A program made the translations under genes and the position numbers. Shown in pieces: positions 15,758 to 23,749 of a DNA stretch of 64,000 nucleotides. The DNA comes from an uncultured bacterium. GTDB taxonomy: Bacteria; Vulcanimicrobiota; Xenobia; Xenobiales; Xenobiaceae. The stretch lies in the NCBI GenBank assembly GCA_934644775.1, contig CAKUDB010000007.1, positions 1 through 64,000 on the forward strand, read 5' to 3'. How positions within the stretch are numbered: the first letter of the stretch is position 1; every line of letters begins with the position of its first letter. The notes below the pieces were generated by a model. The model ran no database searches. It worked only from the letters and a program-made list of their open reading frames with translations, and was not told the DNA's origin.

Positions 15758-16465
15758 CTACATAGCTAAACGCGAGGCGACGGCCAAAGCGGCTGTCTCT
15801 ACACGCAAAATACGTTTGCCTAAGCTATAGAAGCGACAACCGCAAGCTTCAGCTTCTTGCAATTCGGCTGGAGAGAAGCCGCCTTCGGGGCCGATAAAGG
15901 CTGTACAAGCGGGCCAAGAGAGGCTTGGAAGCTCGAAAGGCTCGGCACCACAATTAAAGATAATACACCTCGATTGGCCACTATATTTGGCCAAAGCTTC
16001 GGCATAATTCAGCGGAGCAATTATCTTAGGCACCATTACTCGGCCGCTTTGGGCGGCAGCTCCGGCAGCCAGGCGCTGCCAACGCTCACGTTTATTATCT
16101 GCCGGGGCTATTACTTGGGTAAATTCGGTTTGTAGAGGGACAATCTCGGCCACTCCCAACTCGGTAAGCTTCTCTACCGCCCAATCGAAACGCTCGCCCT
16201 TTACTATAGAAAGACAAATACGCAAGTGGCAAGCCGACTCCACATCAGGATAAGCAACTGAGAGGACTTGACCTTGGATGGAGCCGTTGCGGGCAATTTC
16301 TCGAAGTTGGCAAGTAAATTCGCCACCAGAATTGTCAAAAGCCACAAACTCTTGGCCTAAGCGCAAGCGCATCACCCGAGTAAGATGCTTGCCAGTATCG
16401 CCCTCCAAAGTAAAAAGAGAGCCTAAGCTAAGTTTTTGGGGAGAAAAGACTCTAGTTAGGCGCAT
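15758..16465 (-). CDS. rsmE: 16S rRNA (uracil-1498-N3)-methyltransferase RsmE
   Basis: RsmE methylates N3 of U1498 in 16S rRNA using S-adenosylmethionine. The product has 235 residues, the usual family length. It shows the N-terminal PUA-like part (GDTGKHLTRVMRLRLGQEFV) and the C-terminal SPOUT knot with FIGPEGGFSPAELQEAE and the closing SLGKRILRVETAALAV, the SAM-binding signature of this family. It starts 10 bases after prmA, the last gene of grpE-dnaK-dnaJ-prmA-rsmE, a gene order well known in Firmicutes and related groups. A terminator follows. Confidence 0.95.
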   Translation of the reverse strand: MRLTRVFSPQKLSLGSLFTLEGDTGKHLTRVMRLRLGQEFVAFDNSGGEFTCQLREIARNGSIQGQVLSVAYPDVESACHLRICLSIVKGERFDWAVEKLTELGVAEIVPLQTEFTQVIAPADNKRERWQRLAAGAAAQSGRVMVPKIIAPLNYAEALAKYSGQSRCIIFNCGAEPFELPSLSWPACTAFIGPEGGFSPAELQEAEACGCRFYSLGKRILRVETAALAVASRLAM

Positions 16466-16475
16466 ACTATATACT

Positions 16476-17354
16476 CTACTTCGTCTTTACTAATAGGCAA
16501 ACCCAATCGTCTTTATCGATACGCTCGACAACTTCGCCACCTTCATCGGCGAAAGCTTCAATTACTTCGTCAGCCCGTTCTTGGACAATACCGCTTAAGA
16601 CTAATTGGCCACCAGGCAAAGTAGCTTTTACCAAGTCGGTAGCTAAGCGACAGAGCAAAGAAGCCACCAAATTGGCGCAAACTAAAGGAAAACATCCTTT
16701 ATCTAAAGGTACGCCCACATATTCAAAAAGAAGACAATCTTCGGTTAAATGATTGGCGGCAAAGTTTTCGCGGGCAGCTTTGACGGCTACGGGATCGCTG
16801 TCGGAAGCAACTATTAAGCGAGTACCTAAAAGGCGGGCGGCAATAGCCAAAATGCCTGAGCCAGTACCTACATCAAGAACACTTTCCGGTAGGCTCTTAG
16901 CACAGACACGCTCTAGCATTTCTAAGCACATGGCCGTGCTGGCGTGAGCGCCCGTACCGAAAGCCATACCTGGATCTAAAGTGATTACTTTGTCGCCAAC
17001 TTCAGGCTTAAACTCTTCCCAGGAAGGACAAACTACGATATGGCGGCCAAAACGCATAGGATGATAAAATTGCTTCCAACAATTGGCCCAATCTTCGTCG
17101 ACGATATTCTTGCGGAAATGGCAATCGCCGCCCAATTCGCGAACGCCATGGAGTATTTTACTGAAGCGTTCTTCCCAAGAGCCGGTACAAGGCAAATAGA
17201 CGACCCAGCAGAGTTGGGGTTCTTCTGCCTCTACTACCCAGCCGCCTAACTGACATGAAGTCAGAAAAGCATCGAGCTCACAAGCTATATCGGGGCTGCC
17301 AGTTATTTCTAATTCTTGCCAAGTAAGGCCACGCAAGCTAGCCGAAGATTGCAT
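16476..17354 (-). CDS. prmA: Ribosomal protein L11 methyltransferase PrmA
   Basis: PrmA trimethylates lysines and the N-terminus of ribosomal protein L11. The product (about 292 residues) has an N-terminal substrate domain and a Rossmann SAM-binding domain with FGTGAHASTAMCLEML, VLDVGTGSGILAIAARLLG and VCANLVASLLCRLA, the last being the N-x-x-A/P-type motif. Two adjacent ATGs (17357 and 17354) follow AGGAGG; the second has the better seven-base spacing. The start lies inside the end of dnaJ, overlapping by 17 bases, so translation is coupled. An in-frame extension upstream to 17465 has no family counterpart. Confidence 0.94.
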   Translation of the reverse strand: MQSSASLRGLTWQELEITGSPDIACELDAFLTSCQLGGWVVEAEEPQLCWVVYLPCTGSWEERFSKILHGVRELGGDCHFRKNIVDEDWANCWKQFYHPMRFGRHIVVCPSWEEFKPEVGDKVITLDPGMAFGTGAHASTAMCLEMLERVCAKSLPESVLDVGTGSGILAIAARLLGTRLIVASDSDPVAVKAARENFAANHLTEDCLLFEYVGVPLDKGCFPLVCANLVASLLCRLATDLVKATLPGGQLVLSGIVQERADEVIEAFADEGGEVVERIDKDDWVCLLVKTK

Positions 17355-18471
17355 CATGGATCCTCCTAAAAAATCCTTTGGTAGGCTCTTTAGCTTCTTG
17401 AGGGCCGGCCTGGGCAAACTCTTGCAGAAGCTGTTTCTGTTTGTCGTTAAGTTTGGTCGGTACAATTACCTGGACTACTACATGTAAATCGCCAAAATGG
17501 CTGCCGCCAAATTCGGGCATACCGCGACCACGGATCCTGAAAGTAGAGCCGCTCTGAGTGCCCGGAGGGATAGCCAATTTTTCCGTTTTTCCGACGACTT
17601 GCTCAACATCGACATTGTCCCCTAAAGCCGCTTCCGTAAAGGTAATATCTTTTTTATAAATTAAATCGGTGCCTTCACGAATGAAACGGGGATCGTCTTC
17701 CACTTCAACTATAACTATGACGCTACCCCTGGGGCCGCCATTGGCTCCCGGCTCTCCGCTCTCGGGTACGCGCAAACCGTTTCCAGTATCGATACCGGCC
17801 GGAATATTGATCTCAATATGTTTTTTGTTTTCGACTAAACCGGTACCTTTACACTCTGGACAAGGTTTCTTTACTTTTTTGCCCAGGCCGCCGCAAGTAG
17901 GACATTCTACTACTTGGGATACGGTACCAAAACCGATATTGATCTGTTTTTGCACTCGACCAGTGCCGTGACAGGTGGCACAGACCTCGATACCGTCGGG
18001 CTCGGTAGTAAGTTTGCCACGACAAGTTAAACAAGTTTCGTGGACGGTAAACTCTATATCGCGCTTACAACCGGTATAAGCTTCTTGCAAACTGATCTTG
18101 ACGCCTAAACGTATATCGCGCCCTCGTCTGGGCTGACGGTCGTCACGGCCGCCACTCATATTCATAAAGCTTTCAAAAATATCGCCTAAGCCGCCAAAGC
18201 CACCGAAACCGCCGAAACCTCCCTCGGGACCGCGAGCCGAAGCCGTTCCGGGAGCCTCGCCGTATTTATCATAGTAAGCGCGTTTATCAGGATCAGACAA
18301 GACACCATAAGCCTCATTGACCTTGATCATCTCTTCCTGAGCTTTTTCTTTATCTTCGGCAACATCTGGATGGTATTTGCGCACTAAACGGCGATAGGCT
18401 TGTTTTATTTCTTGGTCAGAAGCATTGTGCGCAATGTTCAACACTTCATAATAGTCGATACTCATGGCCAT
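17338..18471 (-). CDS. dnaJ: Chaperone protein DnaJ
   Basis: This is the Hsp40 co-chaperone that delivers unfolded clients to DnaK and stimulates its ATPase. The 377-residue product has the J domain with the HPD triad (RKYHPDVAED, about residue 34), a Gly/Phe-rich linker (GGFGGFGGFGGLGD), a four-repeat zinc domain and the client-binding C-terminal domains. Three zinc repeats are canonical (CATCHGTG, CPTCGGLG, CPECKGTG). The first is CLTCRGKL, keeping both cysteines but losing the CxxCxGxG glycine pattern. Zinc ligands are therefore intact. It has GAGGAG upstream of the start. Confidence 0.96.
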   Translation of the reverse strand: MAMSIDYYEVLNIAHNASDQEIKQAYRRLVRKYHPDVAEDKEKAQEEMIKVNEAYGVLSDPDKRAYYDKYGEAPGTASARGPEGGFGGFGGFGGLGDIFESFMNMSGGRDDRQPRRGRDIRLGVKISLQEAYTGCKRDIEFTVHETCLTCRGKLTTEPDGIEVCATCHGTGRVQKQINIGFGTVSQVVECPTCGGLGKKVKKPCPECKGTGLVENKKHIEINIPAGIDTGNGLRVPESGEPGANGGPRGSVIVIVEVEDDPRFIREGTDLIYKKDITFTEAALGDNVDVEQVVGKTEKLAIPPGTQSGSTFRIRGRGMPEFGGSHFGDLHVVVQVIVPTKLNDKQKQLLQEFAQAGPQEAKEPTKGFFRRIHDAIFG

Positions 18472-18583
18472 AAAATATGGTACTCCTCAAAAAAACGCCG
18501 ACCCGAAGGGACATTATGAAAGAGAAATGCCCTCGAGGCCGACGTTGTACACTGCGGCAGCCCCAAAGCTGCCTTTCTTCGTT

Positions 18584-20455
18584 TTACTTAGATCCTTCTT
18601 TATCGAACCAACCGAACAGATCTTCGTCGGCGGGCTCATCATCAACTTCTGCCTGCAATTTATCTTCAGGCTTCTTGGGCTCGGTTCCTACGCGACCAGT
18701 CTCCAAAGCATAGTAGGCGTCGGTAGAGATACTGAAAAGCTGATCGGACAAAGCCTTCGTATCGGCAGCAATCTTGGGCAAATCGAAAGCTTGCATAGAC
18801 ATACGTAAACGATCGATAGCGTCACGCAGAGCTCTCTGATGCTCGGGAGTAATACGCTCGCCCAAATCGCGCATAGTATGCTCGGCAGTGTCGATCTCGA
18901 TATTGGCCTTATTGCGAATAGTGGACTCTTCGCGACGGCGACCATCTTCTTCAGCATAGACGGCAGCTTCTTTGACCATATGGTCGATCTCTTCGCGAGA
19001 AAGGTTGGTAGGAGATTGAATAGTAATCTTTTGCTTATTGCCAGTAGCTAAGTCTTTGGCGGAGACATTGACAATACCGTTGGCGTCGAGGTCGAAGGTA
19101 ACTTCGATCTGAGGTACGCCACGCGGAGCCGGAGGGATATTGCGCAATTCGAAGCGGCCTAAAGATTTATTGTGGGCCGCCAGCTCGCGTTCACCTTGTA
19201 AGCAATGGACTTCGACTACAGTTTGGCCATCGGCCGCAGTAGTGAAGATTCTGGTCTTGGAGCAAGGGATGTGAGAGTTGCGCTCAATCAATTTGGTGAA
19301 TACGCCGCCCACAGTTTCGATGCCCAGAGAGAGCGAAGTTACGTCTAAAAGAACCATATCTTTTACTTCGCCAGCCAAAACGGCACCCTGAATAGCTGCA
19401 CCCATAGCTACTACTTTGTCGGGGTCGATCTCTCGGGAAGGCTCTTTATTGAAGAGGGAGCGGACTTTGTCCTGGACGGCGGGCATACGAGTAGAGCCAC
19501 CGACTAATAAAACTTTATTGATCTGGTGGATACCCAAACCCGAGTCGCTCAAGGCTCGCTTGGCCGGCTCTTCACATCTAGCGACCAAATCGGCAGTAAG
19601 TTCTTGGAACTTTACGCGGGTAAGCTCCATATCGAGGTGTTTGGGGCCAGTAGCGTCGGCGGCAATAAAGGGCAAATTGATACGGGTAGTCGTATCGGTA
19701 GAGAGCTTAATTTTAGCATTTTCAGAGGCTTCTTTTAAGCGCTGCATAGCCAAGCGATCGGTGCGCAAGTCGATATTGTACTGATTCTTAAATTCCTCAG
19801 CCAACCAATCCATAATGCGCTGATCCCAGTCGTCGCCACCCAAGTGGGAGTCGCCGGCTGTAGATTTTACTTCTACCAAACCGCCGCCAATTTCTACAAT
19901 GGAAACATCGAAAGTACCGCCCCCTAAGTCCCACACCAAAACGGTTTCAGTTTTGTCGGAAGAATCGTCTTCATTTTTGGTCAAACCGTAAGCCATACAA
20001 GAAGCTGTAGGCTCGTTAATGATGCGCAAGACCTCTAAGCCAGCAATAGTACCGGCATCTTTGGTGGCCTGACGCTCGGAGTCGGAGAAGTAGGCCGGAA
20101 CCGTAATGACGGCTTGCTCGATAGGGAAGCCCAAATAGGCTTCAGCATCGGCTTTAATCTTTTGGAGGATCATGGCCGATATTTCCTGAGGGCTATATTG
20201 CTTGTCATCGATAATCGTCTTATGGTCGGTACCCATATAACGCTTAATTGAAATAACCGTGCGATCCGGGTTGGAAACAGCCTGACGCTTAGCCACAGAA
20301 CCGACTAAACGTTCGCCGGTTTTAGAAAAGCCAACTACTGATGGGAAAAGGAAGTCTCCCTCTGCACTAGGGATAACGACGGGTTGCCCACCCTCAACTA
20401 TAGATACAACAGAGTTAGTCGTACCTAAGTCTATACCTACAATCTTGCCTGCCAT
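18584..20455 (-). CDS. dnaK: Chaperone protein DnaK (Hsp70)
   Basis: The 623-residue product is the ATP-driven Hsp70 chaperone. The nucleotide-binding domain shows GIDLGTTNSVVSIVEG, WDLGGGTFDVSI and LLVGGSTRMPAVQ. The substrate domain holds LLDVTSLSLGIETVGGVFT, and the helical lid ends DEDLFGWFDKEGSK instead of the usual EEVD-like tail. I start it at the ATG at 20455 (MAGKIVGIDLG), the normal N-terminus for the family, not at an in-frame start 15 codons upstream. It lies between grpE and dnaJ. About 290 bases separate it from grpE, with possible promoter and hairpins, so it may be transcribed separately from grpE. Confidence 0.97.
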   Translation of the reverse strand: MAGKIVGIDLGTTNSVVSIVEGGQPVVIPSAEGDFLFPSVVGFSKTGERLVGSVAKRQAVSNPDRTVISIKRYMGTDHKTIIDDKQYSPQEISAMILQKIKADAEAYLGFPIEQAVITVPAYFSDSERQATKDAGTIAGLEVLRIINEPTASCMAYGLTKNEDDSSDKTETVLVWDLGGGTFDVSIVEIGGGLVEVKSTAGDSHLGGDDWDQRIMDWLAEEFKNQYNIDLRTDRLAMQRLKEASENAKIKLSTDTTTRINLPFIAADATGPKHLDMELTRVKFQELTADLVARCEEPAKRALSDSGLGIHQINKVLLVGGSTRMPAVQDKVRSLFNKEPSREIDPDKVVAMGAAIQGAVLAGEVKDMVLLDVTSLSLGIETVGGVFTKLIERNSHIPCSKTRIFTTAADGQTVVEVHCLQGERELAAHNKSLGRFELRNIPPAPRGVPQIEVTFDLDANGIVNVSAKDLATGNKQKITIQSPTNLSREEIDHMVKEAAVYAEEDGRRREESTIRNKANIEIDTAEHTMRDLGERITPEHQRALRDAIDRLRMSMQAFDLPKIAADTKALSDQLFSISTDAYYALETGRVGTEPKKPEDKLQAEVDDEPADEDLFGWFDKEGSK

Positions 20456-20749
20456 ATTTTTTCCGGAGCCTCCGAATACAAGCCTACGCTGACTCTGCAC
20501 TTAGACGCAGAGCTCTTAATTTGGCTATACTTTTTCTCTTCTAACACAGCCCCTCCGCTGTTCAACAGAATCATATTTTTACCTTTGCCCCAGAATTAGG
20601 CAAAGTCCTCGATATTGGCCTTTTACTCCAAAATTGACCAGATTGTTATCTTTTCTTAACAATCGAGTTCAGCTAAGCTCTAAAAAAGATTAAAAAGGCG
20701 ATTCTGCAATCTGACTCAGAGCAGCTTTATGGGCCACAGCAACCATTTC
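20456..20749 (-). other. Long grpE-dnaK spacer with two hairpins
   Basis: The 294-base spacer is unusual in this operon type. It holds GATTGTTA (20641-20648) with TAACAATC (20657-20664), and CTTTGCC (20583-20589) with GGCAAAG (20599-20605). On the minus strand TTGAAC, 16 bases, TAGAAG could be a weak promoter for dnaK. No CIRCE element was found. Confidence 0.4.
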
Positions 20750-22141
20750 CTATTCAGCCGGAGCCGAATCGGCGACAACTTCAGAGGTTTCTTCTTCAGC
20801 CTTAACAGGTGGCAAAGCTTCAGGATCTGGACTAGCCAAACGCACCATAGAAGCACGTAACAATTTGCCGTCGAGCGTGTAGCCACGACGCAATTCGTCA
20901 TAGATATAATCTTCAGGCAGAGCATTAGTTTTAACATGGCCCATAGCTTCATGGAAGTTGGGATCGAAGGGCTGCCCCTGAGTGGCTATACTTTCCAAAC
21001 CTTCAGCCTGGCAGCAGTCGAGTAACTGACTGTGAATTTTTTGCAAACCGGATAGTAAACTGGCCGCATCTTGCGTATCGGAAGCCGACTTTAAAGCGCC
21101 ATCAAAGCTGTCCATAACTGGCAGCAAACGCTCAAAGAGCGACTCTTTTGCCTTCTGACTCTTAATCTTAAGATCTTTTTCCAAACGAGCCTTAATGTTG
21201 GTGACATCTTGAGCCATCTTTTCACAGCGCTTTTCAGCCTCTTCGGCTTCCATACGAGCCTTGAGCAATAAACTATCTTTATATTCCATCTGTCGACGCA
21301 AAGCGGCTAGACCATTAGCTTCGGCAGCTTTCTCTTCCGACTGGGCTTGGGGCGTAGGTTGCTCGGGAGTGGCAGCTTGGGCACTCTGACCAGTAGCAGC
21401 GCTAACACAGATTCCAGCAGCTTCGGCAGCAGCAGCCAAACGCTGGGAAGCGTAAGATTTTTTCTGGGGAGCTTTGCCCGTCACTAAGGCGCTAGATTGT
21501 TCAAAAAGCACTTCTTCTTGCAATTGACGCATCTGGCGCTCATACTCAGCTTTGTTGTGCTGCATAATTTTTGTTTGGCGCTGCATATTCTCCAACATAA
21601 CTTGAGCGGCCATACGATAAAGTCCCACCAAGTCGCCAACAGCACAACCATTTTTACGAATGCGATTTAAGCGAGGCTTTAAGTAAGACAAAAATTCTAA
21701 GCTGTCGACCACTTTTTCCAATTCGGCCATATCGGCTTTGATTCTGGCTACTTGGGGATCGTCGTCGCCAGGTTCCGCTGTATCTTGGGCTACCGCTTCT
21801 GGGGCAGGCTCAGCTTCAGAAACGGCCTTAGAGGTAGTTTCGGCAACAGGCTGAGGAGAAGTTTTTTCTTCATGGTCGGCCACTGCGCTAAAGCCAGGCG
21901 GCACCTCAACTTCGCCTAAAGCCTCTAGAGGAGACGAAGGTGTGCAAAAATCATCGGATTCGGCAGCATAAGAAGCGCTAGGAGCTCCCAAAAGCACCTC
22001 TTCATCCCCTTGAGAAGTAGAAGACTCCACCTCCTCCACCTTAGGTGAAAGTGCAACTTCTTTTCCTTCCGGTTCTTCTTCTATCATCCAAGAGGGCAAC
22101 TTGGCCCTGGACTTTGTTTTTTTATCAGCAGCAGAATCCAT
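20750..22141 (-). CDS. grpE: GrpE nucleotide exchange factor with a long N-terminal extension
   Basis: GrpE releases ADP from DnaK. The recognisable GrpE domain lies in the C-terminal third (about residues 300-445): a long coiled coil, FERLLPVMDSFDGALKSASD, QLLDCCQAEGLESIATQGQP, FDPNFHEAMGHVK and the beta domain GYTLDGKLLRASMVRLASP. Normal GrpE has about 180-210 residues; this one has about 463. The extra 290 residues include an acidic low-complexity part with EVPPGFSAVAD-like sequence (about 78-89), a helical region (about 120-215, with VVDSLEFLSYLKPRLNRIRK) and an Ala/Gln-rich linker. The start is the ATG at 22141, with GGAGG 11 bases upstream. Its place ahead of dnaK and dnaJ supports the GrpE call. 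The extension is of unknown function. Confidence 0.88.
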   Translation of the reverse strand: MDSAADKKTKSRAKLPSWMIEEEPEGKEVALSPKVEEVESSTSQGDEEVLLGAPSASYAAESDDFCTPSSPLEALGEVEVPPGFSAVADHEEKTSPQPVAETTSKAVSEAEPAPEAVAQDTAEPGDDDPQVARIKADMAELEKVVDSLEFLSYLKPRLNRIRKNGCAVGDLVGLYRMAAQVMLENMQRQTKIMQHNKAEYERQMRQLQEEVLFEQSSALVTGKAPQKKSYASQRLAAAAEAAGICVSAATGQSAQAATPEQPTPQAQSEEKAAEANGLAALRRQMEYKDSLLLKARMEAEEAEKRCEKMAQDVTNIKARLEKDLKIKSQKAKESLFERLLPVMDSFDGALKSASDTQDAASLLSGLQKIHSQLLDCCQAEGLESIATQGQPFDPNFHEAMGHVKTNALPEDYIYDELRRGYTLDGKLLRASMVRLASPDPEALPPVKAEEETSEVVADSAPAE

Positions 22142-22228
22142 AATAAAAAGTACCTCCAAAATTTTGGCCAACCAATCAGCTTTGGCCAAGTTTAGCTCTC
22201 CTCCTAATTAAACCTTTAATCAAACCCA

Positions 22229-22262
22229 TAAAAAATTCCAAGCCCGCCAACGAGCTTGGAAT
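22229..22262 (-). terminator. Terminator of the 2-oxoacid oxidoreductase transcript
   Basis: ATTCCAAGC (22235-22243) pairs exactly with GCTTGGAAT (22254-22262). On the minus strand it is followed by TTTTTTA. Confidence 0.9.
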
Positions 22263-22309
22263 CGACTTTAGCCAACCTAACAGTTAGGTAATATAGCTTT
22301 AGAGACTAT

Positions 22310-23749
22310 TTATTGGGGGCTATCGGTATACAGCTTGTGAAAAGCCTTGACGCCTTCAGCAAAAGCTTGGCGATTGATCTCTTGTATTTTGGCATTTTTC
22401 TTTAAGCCATGCTTCAAAGCTTCCCAGAAGGTAGCTTCGGGGAAGATTTTGGTTGCGGCATAGAAAGCCCCTAAACAGACGACATTTTTCAAGATGCGCG
22501 TGCCCAAATTTTGAGCGATTTCCGCCAAAGGCAAGCCATAAACTTTGACACCTTCAGCTACTGGCGGCACTTCAAAAATGACCGTACTGTCGTAGATAAT
22601 AATACCTCCCTCTTGTACGGTAGGAGCAAACTTAACCAAACTTGGAGCATTAAAAGCCACCAAAATTTGAGGATTAGGTACTGCAGGCGAGAGTACCTCG
22701 CGAGCGATATGGACGTCGGCATAGGAAGTGCCGCCTCTAGATTCGGGGCCATAGCTGGGAATGTGGGTAGCGTCGAAGCCCTCTTGCAAAGCGGCCCTAG
22801 CCAACAATAAAGCAGCCGTTTGGGCACCGTCTCCACCGGCTCCGGCAAACTTAATGCCAATATCTTCTTGATCGAGGTGAGCGGGGAATCCCGAAGCGAA
22901 CTTAGGCACAGCCTCATGGACGGCCCCTATTTCTCGGAGCAAACCTTCCGTTTCGTAGACGGGACGATTGATATGGGGATGCTCTCTTTCCTCTTGGGTG
23001 ACGTCTTTTTTCACGCCCAAAGGATAAACGGGAATCATATTGTCGCGCACCCATTGGCAAGCTTTAACCGGATCTAATTTAAGTTGTACCGGACATTCGG
23101 AGACAACCTCAACTAAGGAGAAACCAATACCATCTATTTGGGTTTGCAAAGCCTTCTTAATAGCTTTTTTAGCTTTAACTCGGTTTTTATGATCGAAAAG
23201 GGCCACCCGTTCTACATAGACGGGGCCGTCCAAACCGGCGATCATCTCGGCCACTCTTAGAGGCAAGCCCATAGAGAAAGTGCGCCCATCGGGACAAGTG
23301 GCCATCTTTTGGCCTATTAAAGTAGTAGGTGCCATTTGGCCGCCAGTCATTCCGTAAGTGCTATTGTTGACAAAGATTATACTTATGGGCAATCCCATCT
23401 GAGCTACAGAGATAATTTCAGCTAAACCAATAGAAGCTAAATCGCCGTCGCCTTGATAGGCCAAAACTACAGAATCGGGGTGGGCCGTCTTTACACCAGC
23501 AGCCACTACCGAAGCCCGACCGTGAGCCGCCTGCATATTGCCAACATTCATATAATAGTACATGAAAACGGCACAGCCGACCGGAGAAATAGCTACAGTG
23601 CGATCCTGGATACCCAATTCGGCAATAGACTCAGATAAATATTTATGGATTAAACCGTGACCACAACCGGGGCAATAGTGGGTAGCATGAGCTTTTACGC
23701 CTTGGCCGTGAGCGTGACGCTCGAAAGTTTCATAAAAGACATGGTTCAT
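22310..23749 (-). CDS. 2-oxoacid:ferredoxin oxidoreductase, fused beta (TPP) and gamma subunits
   Basis: The enzyme oxidatively decarboxylates a 2-oxoacid to its acyl-CoA and reduces ferredoxin. Residues 1-250 are the thiamine diphosphate-binding beta subunit: HYCPGCGHGLIHKYL, AYQGDGDLASIGLAE and IIFVNNSTYGMTGGQMAP carry the TPP and Mg motif (GDGD...N). Residues about 285-479 are a gamma subunit with FAGAGGDGAQTAALLLARAA and PSYGPESRGGTSYADVHIA. Fusion of beta and gamma occurs in some KorB/VorA-type enzymes. Its start overlaps the stop of the alpha-type gene by four bases (ATGA). The substrate may be 2-oxoglutarate or branched-chain 2-oxoacids; the sequence does not decide it. Confidence 0.9.
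   Translation of the reverse strand: MNHVFYETFERHAHGQGVKAHATHYCPGCGHGLIHKYLSESIAELGIQDRTVAISPVGCAVFMYYYMNVGNMQAAHGRASVVAAGVKTAHPDSVVLAYQGDGDLASIGLAEIISVAQMGLPISIIFVNNSTYGMTGGQMAPTTLIGQKMATCPDGRTFSMGLPLRVAEMIAGLDGPVYVERVALFDHKNRVKAKKAIKKALQTQIDGIGFSLVEVVSECPVQLKLDPVKACQWVRDNMIPVYPLGVKKDVTQEEREHPHINRPVYETEGLLREIGAVHEAVPKFASGFPAHLDQEDIGIKFAGAGGDGAQTAALLLARAALQEGFDATHIPSYGPESRGGTSYADVHIAREVLSPAVPNPQILVAFNAPSLVKFAPTVQEGGIIIYDSTVIFEVPPVAEGVKVYGLPLAEIAQNLGTRILKNVVCLGAFYAATKIFPEATFWEALKHGLKKNAKIQEINRQAFAEGVKAFHKLYTDSPQ

Noticed and set aside
22142..22228. CIRCE element ahead of grpE
   Set aside because: No TTAGCACTC-N9-GAGTGCTAA or close variant was seen here or in the grpE-dnaK spacer.
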